Shown here: positions 54,577 to 64,000 of the stretch, piece after piece | How positions within the stretch are numbered: the stretch's first letter is position 1 | How the letters are laid out: every line of letters begins with the position of its first letter | DNA from: Peribacillus sp. ACCC06369 | Lineage (GTDB): Bacteria; Bacillota; Bacilli; Bacillales; DSM-1321 | Direction: 5' to 3' | Length of the DNA stretch: 64,000 nt | Assembly (NCBI RefSeq): GCF_030348945.1 | Contig: NZ_JAUCEN010000002.1 | Location: forward strand, 5,332,001 to 5,396,000 | Position numbers and translations under genes: made by a program | Notes under the pieces: generated by a model | What the model saw: only the letters and a program-made list of their open reading frames with translations | What the model was told of the DNA's origin: nothing | Databases searched by the model: none

Positions 54577-56115
54577 ATGAATATACTTGCTTTCATATTA
54601 TTTCTAATCATTGTCGGGCTAACATTGGTCATTACCTATTTTGCTTCACGGCGCACTAAAACGACCGCGGACTTTTATACGGCGGATAGCAGCCTGACTG
54701 GCTGGCAGAATGGCTGGGCCATTGCGGGTGATTATATGTCCGCAGCCTCATTTTTGGGGATAGCCGGCATGGTCGCACTCTCTGGATTTGATGGTTTTTT
54801 CTATAGCATAGGTTTTCTGGTTGCATATCTGGTCGTTCTCTATATCGTGGCCGAACCGCTCCGTAACCTTGGTAAATATACACTGGCGGACATGATCGCT
54901 GCCCGTTTCAATGAAAAGAAGGTACGCGGGGTCGCTGCCCTTAACACCATTTCCATTTCAACCTTTTATATGATTGCCCAACTGGTCGGTGCAGGTGCCC
55001 TTATAAAACTCTTACTTGGAATTGATTATCTATACTCCGTCATCATTGTTGGTATTTTAATGACCGTCTATGTCGTATTTGGCGGTATGACGGCCACCAG
55101 TTGGGTCCAAATCGTAAAAGCCGTTTTATTGATGGCAGGTACATTCATCATCTCCATTATCGTGTTGGCGAAATTCGACTTTAGCGTGATCGAGATGTTC
55201 AAGCAGATGAAAACAGCCACCCCTTTAGGCGGGGATTTCCTCAACCCAGGTAACAAATTCAAGGATCCTTTGGATACTTTATCCCTTAATTTGGCGCTGG
55301 TACTCGGTACAGCTGGACTTCCTCACATTCTCATACGTTTCTTTACGGTAAAAGACGCCATCACAGCCCGCAAGTCCGTAGTATATGCCACTTGGATCAT
55401 TGGCATCTTTTATATAATGACCATTTTCCTGGGCTTTGGAGCGGCAGCTTTTGTTGGATATGACAAAATCATAGCCGCGAATGCTGCCGGCAATATGGCC
55501 GCTCCGCTGCTTGCCGAAGCCATTGGAGGTGACTTCCTGTTCGCCTTTGTTTCTGCAGTTGCTTTCGCAACCATTTTAGCGGTTGTAGCAGGTCTCGTTC
55601 TATCGGCAGCTTCTGCTTTTGCCCATGACTTTTATGGCCACATCATCCGTAAAGGTCAGGCCACTGACAAAGAACAAGTCGTTGCAGCCCGTTGGGCATC
55701 CATCGGAGTATCCATTCTCTCCATCATCCTTGCTTTATTTGCCCAAAACATGAATGTCGCCTTCCTTGTTTCACTTGCCTTTGCCGTCGCTGCCAGTGCC
55801 AATCTGCCCATCATCATCTTCACGGTATTCTGGAAACGTTTTAACACAGCCGGGGCTGTTACGGGCATGATAGTTGGACTGGTCAGTTCTTTATTGCTTG
55901 TGTTCCTAAGTCCCAATGTCTGGTCACCGATAGAGGGAGCGGCAATATTCGTTGGGGAACCATTATTCCCGCTTGCCAATCCAGGCATCGTCTCGATCCC
56001 GATTGGCTTTATCGCAGCCATCGTCGGAACTCTGCTGTCAAGCAAGAAAGCTGATGCCAAAAAATTCGATGAAATATTGGTTACAGCTAACACTGGAATG
56101 AAAGATCCTATATAA
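54577..56115 (+). CDS. Acetate-type sodium:solute symporter (ActP/YwcA-like)
   Basis: A 512-aa SSS-family carrier with about 13 spans: FYTADSSLTGWQNGWAIAGDYMSAASFLG, GLPHILIRFFTVKDA and VAGLVLSAASAFAHDFY, motifs of the ActP branch. It likely imports acetate or another short carboxylate. It lies 13 bases past the DUF485 gene. Confidence 0.92.
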   Translation: MNILAFILFLIIVGLTLVITYFASRRTKTTADFYTADSSLTGWQNGWAIAGDYMSAASFLGIAGMVALSGFDGFFYSIGFLVAYLVVLYIVAEPLRNLGKYTLADMIAARFNEKKVRGVAALNTISISTFYMIAQLVGAGALIKLLLGIDYLYSVIIVGILMTVYVVFGGMTATSWVQIVKAVLLMAGTFIISIIVLAKFDFSVIEMFKQMKTATPLGGDFLNPGNKFKDPLDTLSLNLALVLGTAGLPHILIRFFTVKDAITARKSVVYATWIIGIFYIMTIFLGFGAAAFVGYDKIIAANAAGNMAAPLLAEAIGGDFLFAFVSAVAFATILAVVAGLVLSAASAFAHDFYGHIIRKGQATDKEQVVAARWASIGVSILSIILALFAQNMNVAFLVSLAFAVAASANLPIIIFTVFWKRFNTAGAVTGMIVGLVSSLLLVFLSPNVWSPIEGAAIFVGEPLFPLANPGIVSIPIGFIAAIVGTLLSSKKADAKKFDEILVTANTGMKDPI

Positions 56116-56144
56116 GCTAGATTACTTATTATTTTAAAATATAA

Positions 56145-56191
56145 AAAAGAGAAAGGAGATCCAGGTATTCCGCCTGCTCTCCTTTCTCTTT
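56145..56191. terminator. Bidirectional terminator after the symporter
   Basis: Stem aaagagaaaggaga / tctcctttctcttt with A and T flanks, shared with the convergent exporter genes. Confidence 0.88.
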
Positions 56192-56235
56192 ATTTAGAAA
56201 CATATTATCAGGAAGATTAATTGGATTCCTTTACC

Positions 56236-56685
56236 CTAACTTCCCAACCTTAACTTTCTTCTATTGTATTTAGTTACCAACTGGTTCATGACTTCTGCAA
56301 AGATCAGCCCCATTGCAATGGCACCAGCCAGCATGAAGACCTTGGCGGCCAATTGAACGGCGACATAAAAATCATTTCCGACAAAATGCTTCATCGCATC
56401 ATACGACAAACCTCCAGGCACGAGGGGGATGATTCCCGATACATTGAAAATCGTGATTGGCGTTTTATACCTTTTAGCAAAATACTGGCTGATGACCGCA
56501 ACGATGAATGCAGACGCTAATGTTGCAATGATGCTGTTTATCTCATTTTCAACCAAAGAATAATATAGAAGCCACCCTAACATCCCCACGAAACCACATT
56601 GAAACAATGAATTTTTCGGTACATTGAAGATGACTCCAAAGGCGGCTGAGGCAATGAAACTTGTAATAAGCTGTGCAAACATCAT
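56236..56685 (-). CDS. ThrE-type threonine/serine exporter, C-terminal subunit
   Basis: A 149-aa membrane protein with four or five spans (IPLVPGGLSYDAMKHF is the conserved loop). It corresponds to the C-terminal half of ThrE (DUF3815). The ATG at 56685 is chosen for AGGGGAGG upstream, so it overlaps the end... of no other gene and begins 16 bases past the partner's stop. Confidence 0.87.
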   Translation of the reverse strand: MMFAQLITSFIASAAFGVIFNVPKNSLFQCGFVGMLGWLLYYSLVENEINSIIATLASAFIVAVISQYFAKRYKTPITIFNVSGIIPLVPGGLSYDAMKHFVGNDFYVAVQLAAKVFMLAGAIAMGLIFAEVMNQLVTKYNRRKLRLGS

Positions 56686-56701
56686 TCTTCCTCCCCTAAA
56701 A

Positions 56702-57457
56702 TCATAAGAAAACAAACGCTGCAGATATTCCTGCCCCAATTGCTAAAGCAGTCAAACCTGCATCCGCACCCTTGGATAGACCCGAAACTAAATGGCCTGC
56801 AATTAAATCCCTGGCTGCATTCGTAATTAACAGACCTGGCACAAGGGGCATCACCGCTCCAATGATTATCGTATCCAAATGACCTCCAACACCAATCTGG
56901 ACAAAGAACATAGCTACTAAACCCACAACCAAAGAGGCTATAAATTCAGCAAAAAAACGAACTTCCAGTAACCTGTGCAAATAAAGCAGGCAGGAGAATC
57001 CCATTCCCCCAGCTATACAGGACCAGATGAAATCATTCCACTGTCCTTGGAACATGATTAAAAAACAGCCGCTCGCTATAAAAGCTGCAAAAACCTGACC
57101 CCACATGGGATACCCCATCCCAGCCTTTTCGATTTGTTTTAATCGTAAATAAGCTTCCTCCGGTGTCATTTCCTTGCTGGAAATGCTTCGGGATATACTG
57201 TTAACAAGCGTTACCTTATGTAAATCTGTAGATCGTTGGGAAACTCGAATCAATTTTGAAGCTGGGTGCATACCATCCAGCGAAAAAATGATTCCTGTAG
57301 GTGTTGAAAAACTGTGTGAGTCACCGCATCCAAAAGCTGCAGCAATTCTCACCATCGTATCTTCCACCCGCGAAGTTTCCGCTCCGTTCTGAAGCATGAT
57401 TTTTCCCGCAAGCAAACATACATCTATAATTTCATTGTATGGTAACTGATCATCCAT
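56702..57457 (-). CDS. ThrE-type threonine/serine exporter, N-terminal subunit
   Basis: A 251-aa protein: soluble DUF1212 part (LLAGKIMLQNGAETSRVEDTM, FSTPTGIIFSLDG, plus an acidic helix) followed by five spans (MPLVPGLLITNAARDLIAG). It should pair with the next gene as a split exporter. The ATG at 57457 follows GGAGAGG. Confidence 0.9.
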   Translation of the reverse strand: MDDQLPYNEIIDVCLLAGKIMLQNGAETSRVEDTMVRIAAAFGCGDSHSFSTPTGIIFSLDGMHPASKLIRVSQRSTDLHKVTLVNSISRSISSKEMTPEEAYLRLKQIEKAGMGYPMWGQVFAAFIASGCFLIMFQGQWNDFIWSCIAGGMGFSCLLYLHRLLEVRFFAEFIASLVVGLVAMFFVQIGVGGHLDTIIIGAVMPLVPGLLITNAARDLIAGHLVSGLSKGADAGLTALAIGAGISAAFVFL

Positions 57458-57825
57458 TTTATCCTCTCCATCACTTTCTGCATGAGTTTCTCTCAATAAC
57501 AGATAACGATCTTACCAGTTTAAATCCACCTCATAATAGCCCAATTCCTGTGAAAAGGATATAAAATATTCCTATTTAAATTATTAACACCATCTAATTG
57601 CAGTGCTGACGTCCATAGTACCAGTATTCCCTTTATTTCTTGCTGAAACCTCTTAGAAAGCAGAAAAAAACCAGTGGGAAACTATTAATGAGTGTTGTTA
57701 CTACAATAAAAAAAGAATGCGAGGCACTACCCGCCCGCATCCTTTCTTCATCATCTCGTTAGTGTTTTGCTTACTTTATCATCCTTTATCCATTTCACCA
57801 GATTTTTTACGAACTGAAATATATA
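57458..57825. other. Intergenic stretch with one terminator
   Basis: About 370 AT-rich bases. Apart from the hairpin at 57711-57747 I see no gene. The promoter of the exporter pair must lie at its left part. Confidence 0.5.
57711..57747 (-). terminator. Terminator of the hexuronate operon
   Basis: An imperfect hairpin (agaatgcg-ggc / gcc-cgcat) followed on the minus strand by TTCTTTTTTTATTG, about 80 bases past the uxaA stop. Confidence 0.7.
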
Positions 57826-59319
57826 CTAAAGGGTAACACCTGTTTTAAAAATAGCGAGTTCCCTAAAGTCATTTTTCTCATTGTTTACAAATTCGCCATT
57901 AGCTATTTGAATGATATAATTAATAAATTTCCGTAAAATGTATTCAGAGGAAATGTCATCATCCAACAAGATACCTGCATTAAAATCAATCCAATGTGGT
58001 TTAGATTTATATAATGATGTATTGGTGGACACCTTCATCGTAGGAACGAATGTCCCAAACGGTGTTCCTCGTCCAGTGGTGAATAATACCATCTGACAGC
58101 CAGTGGCAGCGAGTGCTGAAGAAGCAATCAAGTCATTTCCTGGGGCACTCAGTAGGTTTAAGCCCTTCGCTTTCAGCACTTCCCCATACTTCAATACATC
58201 GACAATTGGAGATGATCCCGCCTTTTGTGTGCACCCCAAAGATTTATCTTCAAGCGTTGTAATACCCCCTTTTTTATTTCCAGGGGAAGGATTTTCATAG
58301 ACTGGCTGGTCGAACTTTAAAAAGTACTCTTTAAAATCATTGATTACGGCAACAATTTTATGGAAGATATCCTCGTTCTTCGCTCGTTCCATTAAGATGG
58401 TTTCCGCCCCGAACATTTCAGGTACTTCTGTTAAGACGGTCGTTCCACCTTGTGCTATCAGAAAATCTGAAAACCTACCTAAAAGGGGGTTAGCCGTTAT
58501 TCCTGAGAATCCATCCGAACCCCCACATTTTAAGCCTATTTTCAATTCCGATAATGGAACGTCTTCCCTTTTATCACCCTGAACATAGGCATGGATTTCT
58601 TTAACTAACTTTACTCCAGCCTCTATTTCGTCCGTCACGTCTTGTGATACAAGAAATTTAATTCGGTTTTCATCCACATTTCCCAGATCTTCTTTGAATT
58701 TGACCATTTCATTATTTTCACATCCCAGCCCCAGTACGAGAACGCCTGACGCATTTGGATGGTTCACTGCATTCAACAGGATTTGCTTTGTATTTTCATG
58801 GTCATCCCCTAATTGCGAGCAGCCATAATTGTGTTTAAAGACAAGCATATTATCAAAAGGTGTAATATTCCCTACCTCTTTTTCAAATCTTTTGATGATT
58901 TTCTCGGCAATGCCATTAACACATCCTACTGTGGGAACAATCCAGAGCTCATTTCTGATTCCCACGGATCCATTTCCCCTTTTATATCCTTTAAATGTTA
59001 AATTTTCATCATGGAAAGGATTATCTATAAGCTTCCGTTCATAGCTATATTCCTGAGTACCTGATAAATTGGTTATTGTATTATGCGTATGGACCCACTC
59101 GCCAATTTCCACCTCTTGCAAAACATGACCAATTGGAAAACCGTACTTAATTACATGATCATCTTTTTGAAGATTTTTTAATGCCACTTTATGTCCTCTT
59201 TCAACCTCTTCCTTTATCACTAATTCTGTTCCATTTATAATGAAGCGTTCATCTTTTGATAATTTTCTTAAGGCTAATGCTATATTGTCATTTTCATGTA
59301 TTTGAAAAATATCCTTCAT
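57826..59319 (-). CDS. uxaA: Altronate dehydratase
   Basis: A 497-aa enzyme: N-terminal SAF domain (residues 1-90) and a dehydratase domain with GYKRGNGSVGIRNELWIVPT, NYGCSQLGDDHENT and GLKCGGSDGFSGITANP. It turns altronate into 2-keto-3-deoxygluconate. It follows uxaB by 14 bases. Length is typical of UxaA. Confidence 0.95.
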   Translation of the reverse strand: MKDIFQIHENDNIALALRKLSKDERFIINGTELVIKEEVERGHKVALKNLQKDDHVIKYGFPIGHVLQEVEIGEWVHTHNTITNLSGTQEYSYERKLIDNPFHDENLTFKGYKRGNGSVGIRNELWIVPTVGCVNGIAEKIIKRFEKEVGNITPFDNMLVFKHNYGCSQLGDDHENTKQILLNAVNHPNASGVLVLGLGCENNEMVKFKEDLGNVDENRIKFLVSQDVTDEIEAGVKLVKEIHAYVQGDKREDVPLSELKIGLKCGGSDGFSGITANPLLGRFSDFLIAQGGTTVLTEVPEMFGAETILMERAKNEDIFHKIVAVINDFKEYFLKFDQPVYENPSPGNKKGGITTLEDKSLGCTQKAGSSPIVDVLKYGEVLKAKGLNLLSAPGNDLIASSALAATGCQMVLFTTGRGTPFGTFVPTMKVSTNTSLYKSKPHWIDFNAGILLDDDISSEYILRKFINYIIQIANGEFVNNEKNDFRELAIFKTGVTL

Positions 59320-59333
59320 GATAAAGGACCTCC

Positions 59334-60803
59334 CTATTTTACGGATTGTTCCTTCATCATTGCTTCCAACGAAGGTTTAATACCTGACTCTTCAATTTGA
59401 TGTACATATTCTGCCACCAATTTCGTAAGTCCGCTTATTCCATTCAAATCCATCCCCCAAATATCTTGGTTCCCAAGAATCGTCTCGACAAGCTCCTCGA
59501 CTTTCATGGTATCCTCAGCCACCGATTTCCACGACGCCTTAAATAATTCAAGAACACTTGAGTCATCCTCAAGCGGAATCATTTCTCCTCCCCTTTTACC
59601 TTTATAAAAAATGAGTAAAGCACTCAAGGAAAAAACCATTCGACGGGGCAACTCTTGTTTCTTTTCCACATAATCGAGTAATGCCGGGAGATTCCTTGTT
59701 TTAAATTTTGATAAGGAATTCAAGCTAATGCTCAAAAAATAATGCTTAATATAAGGGTTTTTAAAACGGTTAAGAACATCATTTGCAAAGGCTCTCAATT
59801 CTTCAGTCGGCATGTTAAGCGTCGGTATGATTTCTTCAAAAGTCAATTCTTTTATAAATTGTCCAGTAGTATCATCTTCCATCGCCTCTGCCACTGTTTC
59901 CACTCCTGATAGATAGGCAACAGGGGTCATCGCTGTATGGACACCATTCAGAATTCGCACTTTCTGTACGCGATATGGTGTTAAGTCATCGACAAAAAAG
60001 GTATTTAGACCCACTTGATCGATTGGAAATTCCGTTTTGATCCACTGAGGGCCCTCGATGACCCACTGATGGTATTGTTCACCTACTACTAATAAATCAT
60101 CTTGATACCCTAACTCTGCTGTGATTTCATCTATCGTATCTTTTGGAAAACCAGGTACGATTCGATCAACTAAACTGTTGCAGAATGTATTGGCGTGGAG
60201 AATCCACTCGACAAACGCCTCCCCAAGATTCCAAATACTAGCAAACTGAAGAACAATGTCTCTAAGCTTAGCTCCATTCTCTTCTATTAATTCACACGGG
60301 ATGATAACACAACCTTTTTGGTAATCCCCCTTAAATGCTTGGAAGCGGTGAAATAAAAAAGCGGTTAATTTACCTGGAAAACTTTTTTGAGGACGGTCTT
60401 CCAATCTGTCAGTCGTTTCTAAGTAAACTCCTGCTTCCGTGGCATTTGAAATAATAAACCTTAGCTCTTCACTACCTGCTAAATCCACATATTTATCATA
60501 GTCCTTAACTAGATCAATGCCTCTGCTTATCGAATTGACAATCATATGCTCATTAACAGCTTTTCCCTCTTTAATCCCTTGCAAATATAAAGTGAATAAT
60601 CCATCTTGTTCGTTCAAACGCTCAATTTTTTCAGAACCTCTTGGCTGGACAACCACTACACTGCCTTTGAAATCCGTTTTTTTATTCAGTACATCAATTT
60701 GCCAATCAACAAATGCCCTTAAGAAATTCCCCTCTCCAAATTGAAGGATTTTTTCCTGGTATAAGGGATGTTCCCCACTGATTTTCTTACTTATTTTTTC
60801 CAT
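59334..60803 (-). CDS. uxaB: Tagaturonate reductase (altronate oxidoreductase)
   Basis: A 489-aa mannitol dehydrogenase-type enzyme with ILQFGEGNFLRAFVDWQID as the NAD region and KVRILNGVHTAMTPVAYL as the catalytic region. It reduces tagaturonate to altronate. The ATG at 60803 follows GGAGGAGG; an ATG 36 bases upstream would lie in the candidate operator. Confidence 0.95.
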   Translation of the reverse strand: MEKISKKISGEHPLYQEKILQFGEGNFLRAFVDWQIDVLNKKTDFKGSVVVVQPRGSEKIERLNEQDGLFTLYLQGIKEGKAVNEHMIVNSISRGIDLVKDYDKYVDLAGSEELRFIISNATEAGVYLETTDRLEDRPQKSFPGKLTAFLFHRFQAFKGDYQKGCVIIPCELIEENGAKLRDIVLQFASIWNLGEAFVEWILHANTFCNSLVDRIVPGFPKDTIDEITAELGYQDDLLVVGEQYHQWVIEGPQWIKTEFPIDQVGLNTFFVDDLTPYRVQKVRILNGVHTAMTPVAYLSGVETVAEAMEDDTTGQFIKELTFEEIIPTLNMPTEELRAFANDVLNRFKNPYIKHYFLSISLNSLSKFKTRNLPALLDYVEKKQELPRRMVFSLSALLIFYKGKRGGEMIPLEDDSSVLELFKASWKSVAEDTMKVEELVETILGNQDIWGMDLNGISGLTKLVAEYVHQIEESGIKPSLEAMMKEQSVK

Positions 60804-60823
60804 TAAACATTCCTCCTCCTCAA

Positions 60824-60839
60824 ATGCACACGTGAACAT
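60824..60839. promoter_or_regulatory. Candidate LacI-family operator before uxaB
   Basis: ATGCACACGTGAACAT is a 16-base near-palindrome centred on ACGT, 20 bases before uxaB. LacI-family sites usually have this form. Either the adjacent regulator or CcpA could bind. Confidence 0.4.
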
Positions 60840-60912
60840 TTATTTTTAAAAAAAATAAGACTTATTTTACTGCCCATTTATTAGTTACATTCAAAATAAA
60901 TGGGCATATTTT

Positions 60913-61914
60913 TTATGACTTCAATTTTTTCACAGAATCTCGCACCTTTAATTCTGTATTCACAAAAATTCGCTTCCCGTGTTTCCCAGGGTTTCCAATT
61001 AGAGATAATAAGTTCTCTGCCCCCTTTATACTTATCTGCTCGATCGGTCTTTTTACAGTTGTTAACCGCGGAGTTGTATATTGGGCAAATCCAATATCGT
61101 CAAATCCAATAATGGATATATCCTCTGGAACCTTCAAACCATATGCAAAAACAGCATTCATCGCCCCTATGGCCATATCGTCATTGGAACAGAAGACAGC
61201 AGTCGGTGGCGTCTTGACGGTAAGCAATTTTTCCATAGCCTGGTACCCACTATGCATATCATAATTCCCTTTGACAGCATATTCACTTTTGATTGGGATT
61301 TCGTAATCAATCAATGCCTTTATAAAGCCATCTTTCCGCTTTTTAGTCGATTTAAATCCTTCTTTACCTTCAATAATCGCGATATTCTGATGACCATTTT
61401 GAATCAAATGTTCAATCGCTTGATAGGATCCCTCTGAATCATTTGATAAAATATTAATCAGTTTCTTTTCATCAACTTGTCTATTTAACACGACAAGAGG
61501 TATCTTTTTTTCCAATACATAATAGATAAAAACATTATCCACATCACTTTGGCTCATCAAAATAATCCCATCGAACCTACCACTATTAATAGCTGAAAAA
61601 TCCTCATAATCATCTATACCGCGTACAAATAAATTGAAATTCTCATTAATGACACTGTTGACTCCCTTGATTGTATCTGTAAAGAAGCTGGGTGATGTAC
61701 CATTTGAGATGCTTGTAAAAAACAATCCGATTGTGTGTGATTTCTTCATTACCAAGCTTTTAGCATTATAATTTGGGGTATAATTTAGCTGAGAGGCTAG
61801 ATCCAGTATTTTCTTCCTTGTATCCTCTTTAATCAAAGGACTATTATTCAAGGCCCTTGATACTGTCGTATGAGATACATTCGCTATCTTAGCAATATCT
61901 TTTATCGTCACCAT
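60913..61914 (-). CDS. LacI-family regulator of hexuronate genes (ExuR-like)
   Basis: A 333-aa repressor: HTH IKDIAKIANVSHTTVSRALNNSPLI, then a periplasmic-binding-protein-like sensor (GLFFTSISNG, GFDDIGFAQYTTPRLTTVKRP). The ATG at 61914 (GTG-containing MVTIKD) is preferred over one nine bases upstream that overlaps AAAGG. It lies between the symporter and uxaB, as exuR does near uxaB in B. subtilis, and so probably senses a hexuronate. Confidence 0.9.
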   Translation of the reverse strand: MVTIKDIAKIANVSHTTVSRALNNSPLIKEDTRKKILDLASQLNYTPNYNAKSLVMKKSHTIGLFFTSISNGTSPSFFTDTIKGVNSVINENFNLFVRGIDDYEDFSAINSGRFDGIILMSQSDVDNVFIYYVLEKKIPLVVLNRQVDEKKLINILSNDSEGSYQAIEHLIQNGHQNIAIIEGKEGFKSTKKRKDGFIKALIDYEIPIKSEYAVKGNYDMHSGYQAMEKLLTVKTPPTAVFCSNDDMAIGAMNAVFAYGLKVPEDISIIGFDDIGFAQYTTPRLTTVKRPIEQISIKGAENLLSLIGNPGKHGKRIFVNTELKVRDSVKKLKS

Positions 61915-62080
61915 TCCACTCATCCTTTAAAATCACAAAGTATACTTTCTACTAGCATACCATGTTTATCTGGCAATTCCAGATTGCAATCCCCCTAATA
62001 GAAAATCCATGAGACGGTAAGGACCTGCAATCTGCAAAATGGTTCTTTGCCAAAACTACACCTTTCATTTTATATCCCTA

Positions 62081-63460
62081 TTACCTGGTTTCAAGTTTTT
62101 GAATGATTTCTGCATGTTTCTCGTCTGTTAATTTATACAAAATTCCAATTATCAGCATGGCTATTGTCAGCGCAATTGCAGGGTAAAGGGTTAGTAGGCC
62201 CTTGATCCCAAGCAGGGTCCCTGCTGTTTGAGCCACATTGGGTACATAACCAATTAAACTTAACCCAAGTCCTGAAAGAAAGCCGGCTAAAGACTGAGCT
62301 AATTTCCTTGAAAAATTGAACAGTGAATATGTCGTTGCCTCTTTACGCTCTCCTGAAACCCACTCACCATAATCAATGATATCGGATACAAGTGCCCATG
62401 TTATGCCATTTGGAATACTGATCCCGATGAAAGCAATTGCAGATAAAATTGTAAATGAATAGATATTGGTTGGAATAAAGAAATTAATTAAATCAGCAAC
62501 AATGCAAATAGCGAATCCTAGCATCGCCGTATGCTTTTTTCCGAATTTCTTGACAAGTTTAGGCATTAGGATAACCCCTATGAAAGAGGAACCGATAATG
62601 ACAAAACTCATATTAGCCACTAGGGTTACGTTACCTAAATTATATTGTGCAAAATAGATTAATAATGCTGACTTGATATTATAAGCTGAGATTGAAAAAA
62701 TCGTCATCAGTACCAGTGTTAATAAGGGCTTATTTGTTACAAATGTTTTAATAATAGATTTAAAAGATAATTTTTCTCTTGGCGCCTCTTTAACCAAAAC
62801 TCTTTCTTTTGTATTTCGATAACAAATATAGAAACCAATGATTCCGACAATACACATTATTCCCATTACAACCGGGTAACCTACTTTAGGATTTTCAAAT
62901 TTCACAATCAATGGCATAACAATGACACTAGTGATCAACAATGCTCCCAATGAACCTATTTGCCTGAAAGTGGCAAGGGAAGTCCGATCTTCAGCATTTT
63001 GTGTCATTGCGGCTCCAAGTGAACCATAAGGAATATTGGTAAAGGAATAAGCAATGCCCCAAATCATATATAAAGCATAGGCATATATAAGTTTTCCTGT
63101 AATTGATATCTCAGGTGAAATAAACAGTAGCACAGTAAATATAGCTAATACTAAACTTCCAATAATTAAATATGGTTTGAACTTACCGCGCTTACCAATG
63201 TTCTTACGATAATCTATTGAGGAGCCAACAATCGGATCCATAATGGCTGCAAAAAGTTTACTGACCAAGAAAATTGTACCTGCAGCTGCTGCAGGTATAC
63301 CAGCAATATCAGTAAGAAACTTAAGCAGGTAAAGTTGACCGAGATCGAACATGAAACCGTTTCCAAAATCACCAAAACCATAAGATATCTTCTCTTTCAA
63401 ACTCAATTTCTCTTTTTTCACTTCTATCGGATCTTTTTCTTGAGCAAGGACTGTACTCAT
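62081..63460 (-). CDS. GPH-family sugar:cation symporter (YjmB-like)
   Basis: A 459-aa carrier with twelve spans: SYGFGDFGNGFMFDLGQLYLLKF, DPIVGSSIDYRKNIGKRGKFKPYL and a second-half WALVSDIIDYGEWVSGERKEA. These are hallmarks of MelB/UidB-type symporters. Between uxaC and exuR it likely imports a hexuronate or its glycoside. The ATG at 63460 follows CAGGAGG. Confidence 0.92.
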   Translation of the reverse strand: MSTVLAQEKDPIEVKKEKLSLKEKISYGFGDFGNGFMFDLGQLYLLKFLTDIAGIPAAAAGTIFLVSKLFAAIMDPIVGSSIDYRKNIGKRGKFKPYLIIGSLVLAIFTVLLFISPEISITGKLIYAYALYMIWGIAYSFTNIPYGSLGAAMTQNAEDRTSLATFRQIGSLGALLITSVIVMPLIVKFENPKVGYPVVMGIMCIVGIIGFYICYRNTKERVLVKEAPREKLSFKSIIKTFVTNKPLLTLVLMTIFSISAYNIKSALLIYFAQYNLGNVTLVANMSFVIIGSSFIGVILMPKLVKKFGKKHTAMLGFAICIVADLINFFIPTNIYSFTILSAIAFIGISIPNGITWALVSDIIDYGEWVSGERKEATTYSLFNFSRKLAQSLAGFLSGLGLSLIGYVPNVAQTAGTLLGIKGLLTLYPAIALTIAMLIIGILYKLTDEKHAEIIQKLETR

Positions 63461-63580
63461 ATTATCCTCCTGATAATCTACATTTTGTTCCAAAGTTAAA
63501 CTAAGTTATACTTATACTGATATACCTTTCAACAGAACCCTCCATTCCACCTAGGGAGAAGGAAGAATAGAGAGCTAAAT

Positions 63581-64000
63581 TTATTCTTTTATATCAAATT
63601 CAAAGTAATTTTTCGCATTATAATATGAAATTCCTTGCACAATATTTCCTAATAAATCCATATCATTTGGAACCTCTCCATTTTCAACCCATTCTCCTAC
63701 TAGTTGGCATACAAGCCTTCTGAAGTACTCATGCCTTGTATATGAGAGAAAGCTTCTTGAATCCGTCAGCATACCAAGAAATCGACTAAAGAGTCCTACA
63801 TTCGCTAATGCTTTCATTTGTTCTAGCATGCCATCCTTATTATCATTGAACCACCATGCAGTTCCAAACTGAATTTTCCCTGGTTTCTTTCCATCTTGAA
63901 AACTATTAATAATGCTGGCAATGACATGATTATCATTTGGATTTAATGAATATAGAATCGTCTTTGGTAGAGCATCTTCTTTGTCCATTGCATCCAATAT
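63581..64000 (-). CDS. uxaC: Glucuronate isomerase, C-terminal part (cut by the window end)
   Basis: The visible 139 or so residues are the end of UxaC: DNHVIASIINSFQDG, KIQFGTAWWFNDNKDGMLEQ, LGMLTDSRSFLSYTRHEYFRR and the final YNAKNYFEFD. The enzyme interconverts glucuronate or galacturonate and the keto-sugar. The start lies beyond base 64000. It is the first gene of the hexuronate series in view. Confidence 0.95.
   Translation of the reverse strand: MLDAMDKEDALPKTILYSLNPNDNHVIASIINSFQDGKKPGKIQFGTAWWFNDNKDGMLEQMKALANVGLFSRFLGMLTDSRSFLSYTRHEYFRRLVCQLVGEWVENGEVPNDMDLLGNIVQGISYYNAKNYFEFDIKE

Overview
The window reads as chromosomal DNA of a low-GC Gram-positive spore-former of the Bacillaceae. 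Gene content (YwbE, YhfW-like Rieske oxidoreductase, UxaA/UxaB/UxaC, NupC, RsbR, ThrE pair, ABC-F protein), strong AGGAGG-type ribosome binding sites and frequent TTG/GTG starts all fit. A Peribacillus-like or related Bacillus is my guess; this is inference, as no rRNA or tRNA gene is present to fix the taxon.

Region by region. (1) 1-1335: 3' part of an ABC-F ATPase, then a terminator and a Bacillaceae-type interspersed repeat. (2) 1743-13236: an accessory locus that looks like a peptide signalling/antimicrobial island. It holds a 70-aa Ala/Trp/Lys-rich bacteriocin-like peptide with an ABC transporter; small membrane proteins and gene debris; a complete Agr-type quorum-sensing cassette in the order agrC-agrB-agrD-agrA, with a 39-codon agrD that ordinary gene calling would miss; a divergent stand-alone GerE-type HTH protein; an OmpR-type two-component system; and a divergent BcrA-type ABC transporter whose operon ends in an AbrB paralogue. 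(3) 13441-18855: methyltransferase, APH-type kinase, RGG-rich DEAD-box helicase, and a purine permease behind a possible attenuator. (4) 18873-29636: an extracellular polysaccharide cluster (flippase, polymerase, glycosyltransferases, DegT aminotransferase, Gfo/Idh dehydrogenase, PIG-L deacetylase, WbqC protein, acetyltransferase) preceded by a frameshifted secreted beta-helix protein. (5) 30162-34865: an actin-type ParM/ParR segregation pair with an upstream array of TGTNNACA iterons. A roughly 1.07-kb tandem duplication has left decayed copies of parM and of the yhfW-like gene between the two intact genes. (6) 34978-37248: ywbE, a SIMPL protein and purU. (7) 37942-40406: a secreted protein, three single-span microproteins and degenerate fragments. 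(8) 40785-48982: polar amino-acid ABC importer, glutaminyl-tRNA synthetase (unusual in Bacillus), msrAB-rsbR, nupC. (9) 48527-53944: a MacA/MacB-like export operon with its own two-component system and a small membrane protein; three of these proteins carry Gly/Met/Pro-rich segments. (10) 54225-57457: an acetate-type symporter pair and a ThrE-type exporter pair. (11) 57826-64000: hexuronate catabolism genes uxaA, uxaB, a LacI regulator, a GPH symporter and the 3' end of uxaC.

The most interesting region is 1743-13236. The Agr cassette should make and sense a cyclic peptide built around the Cys of the SSCFWFSY segment, and a bacteriocin-like gene lies about 1.2 kb from the end of agrA. The ParMR region with its duplicated centromere-like iterons is second. 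No CRISPR array, insertion sequence, prophage module or structural RNA gene was found.
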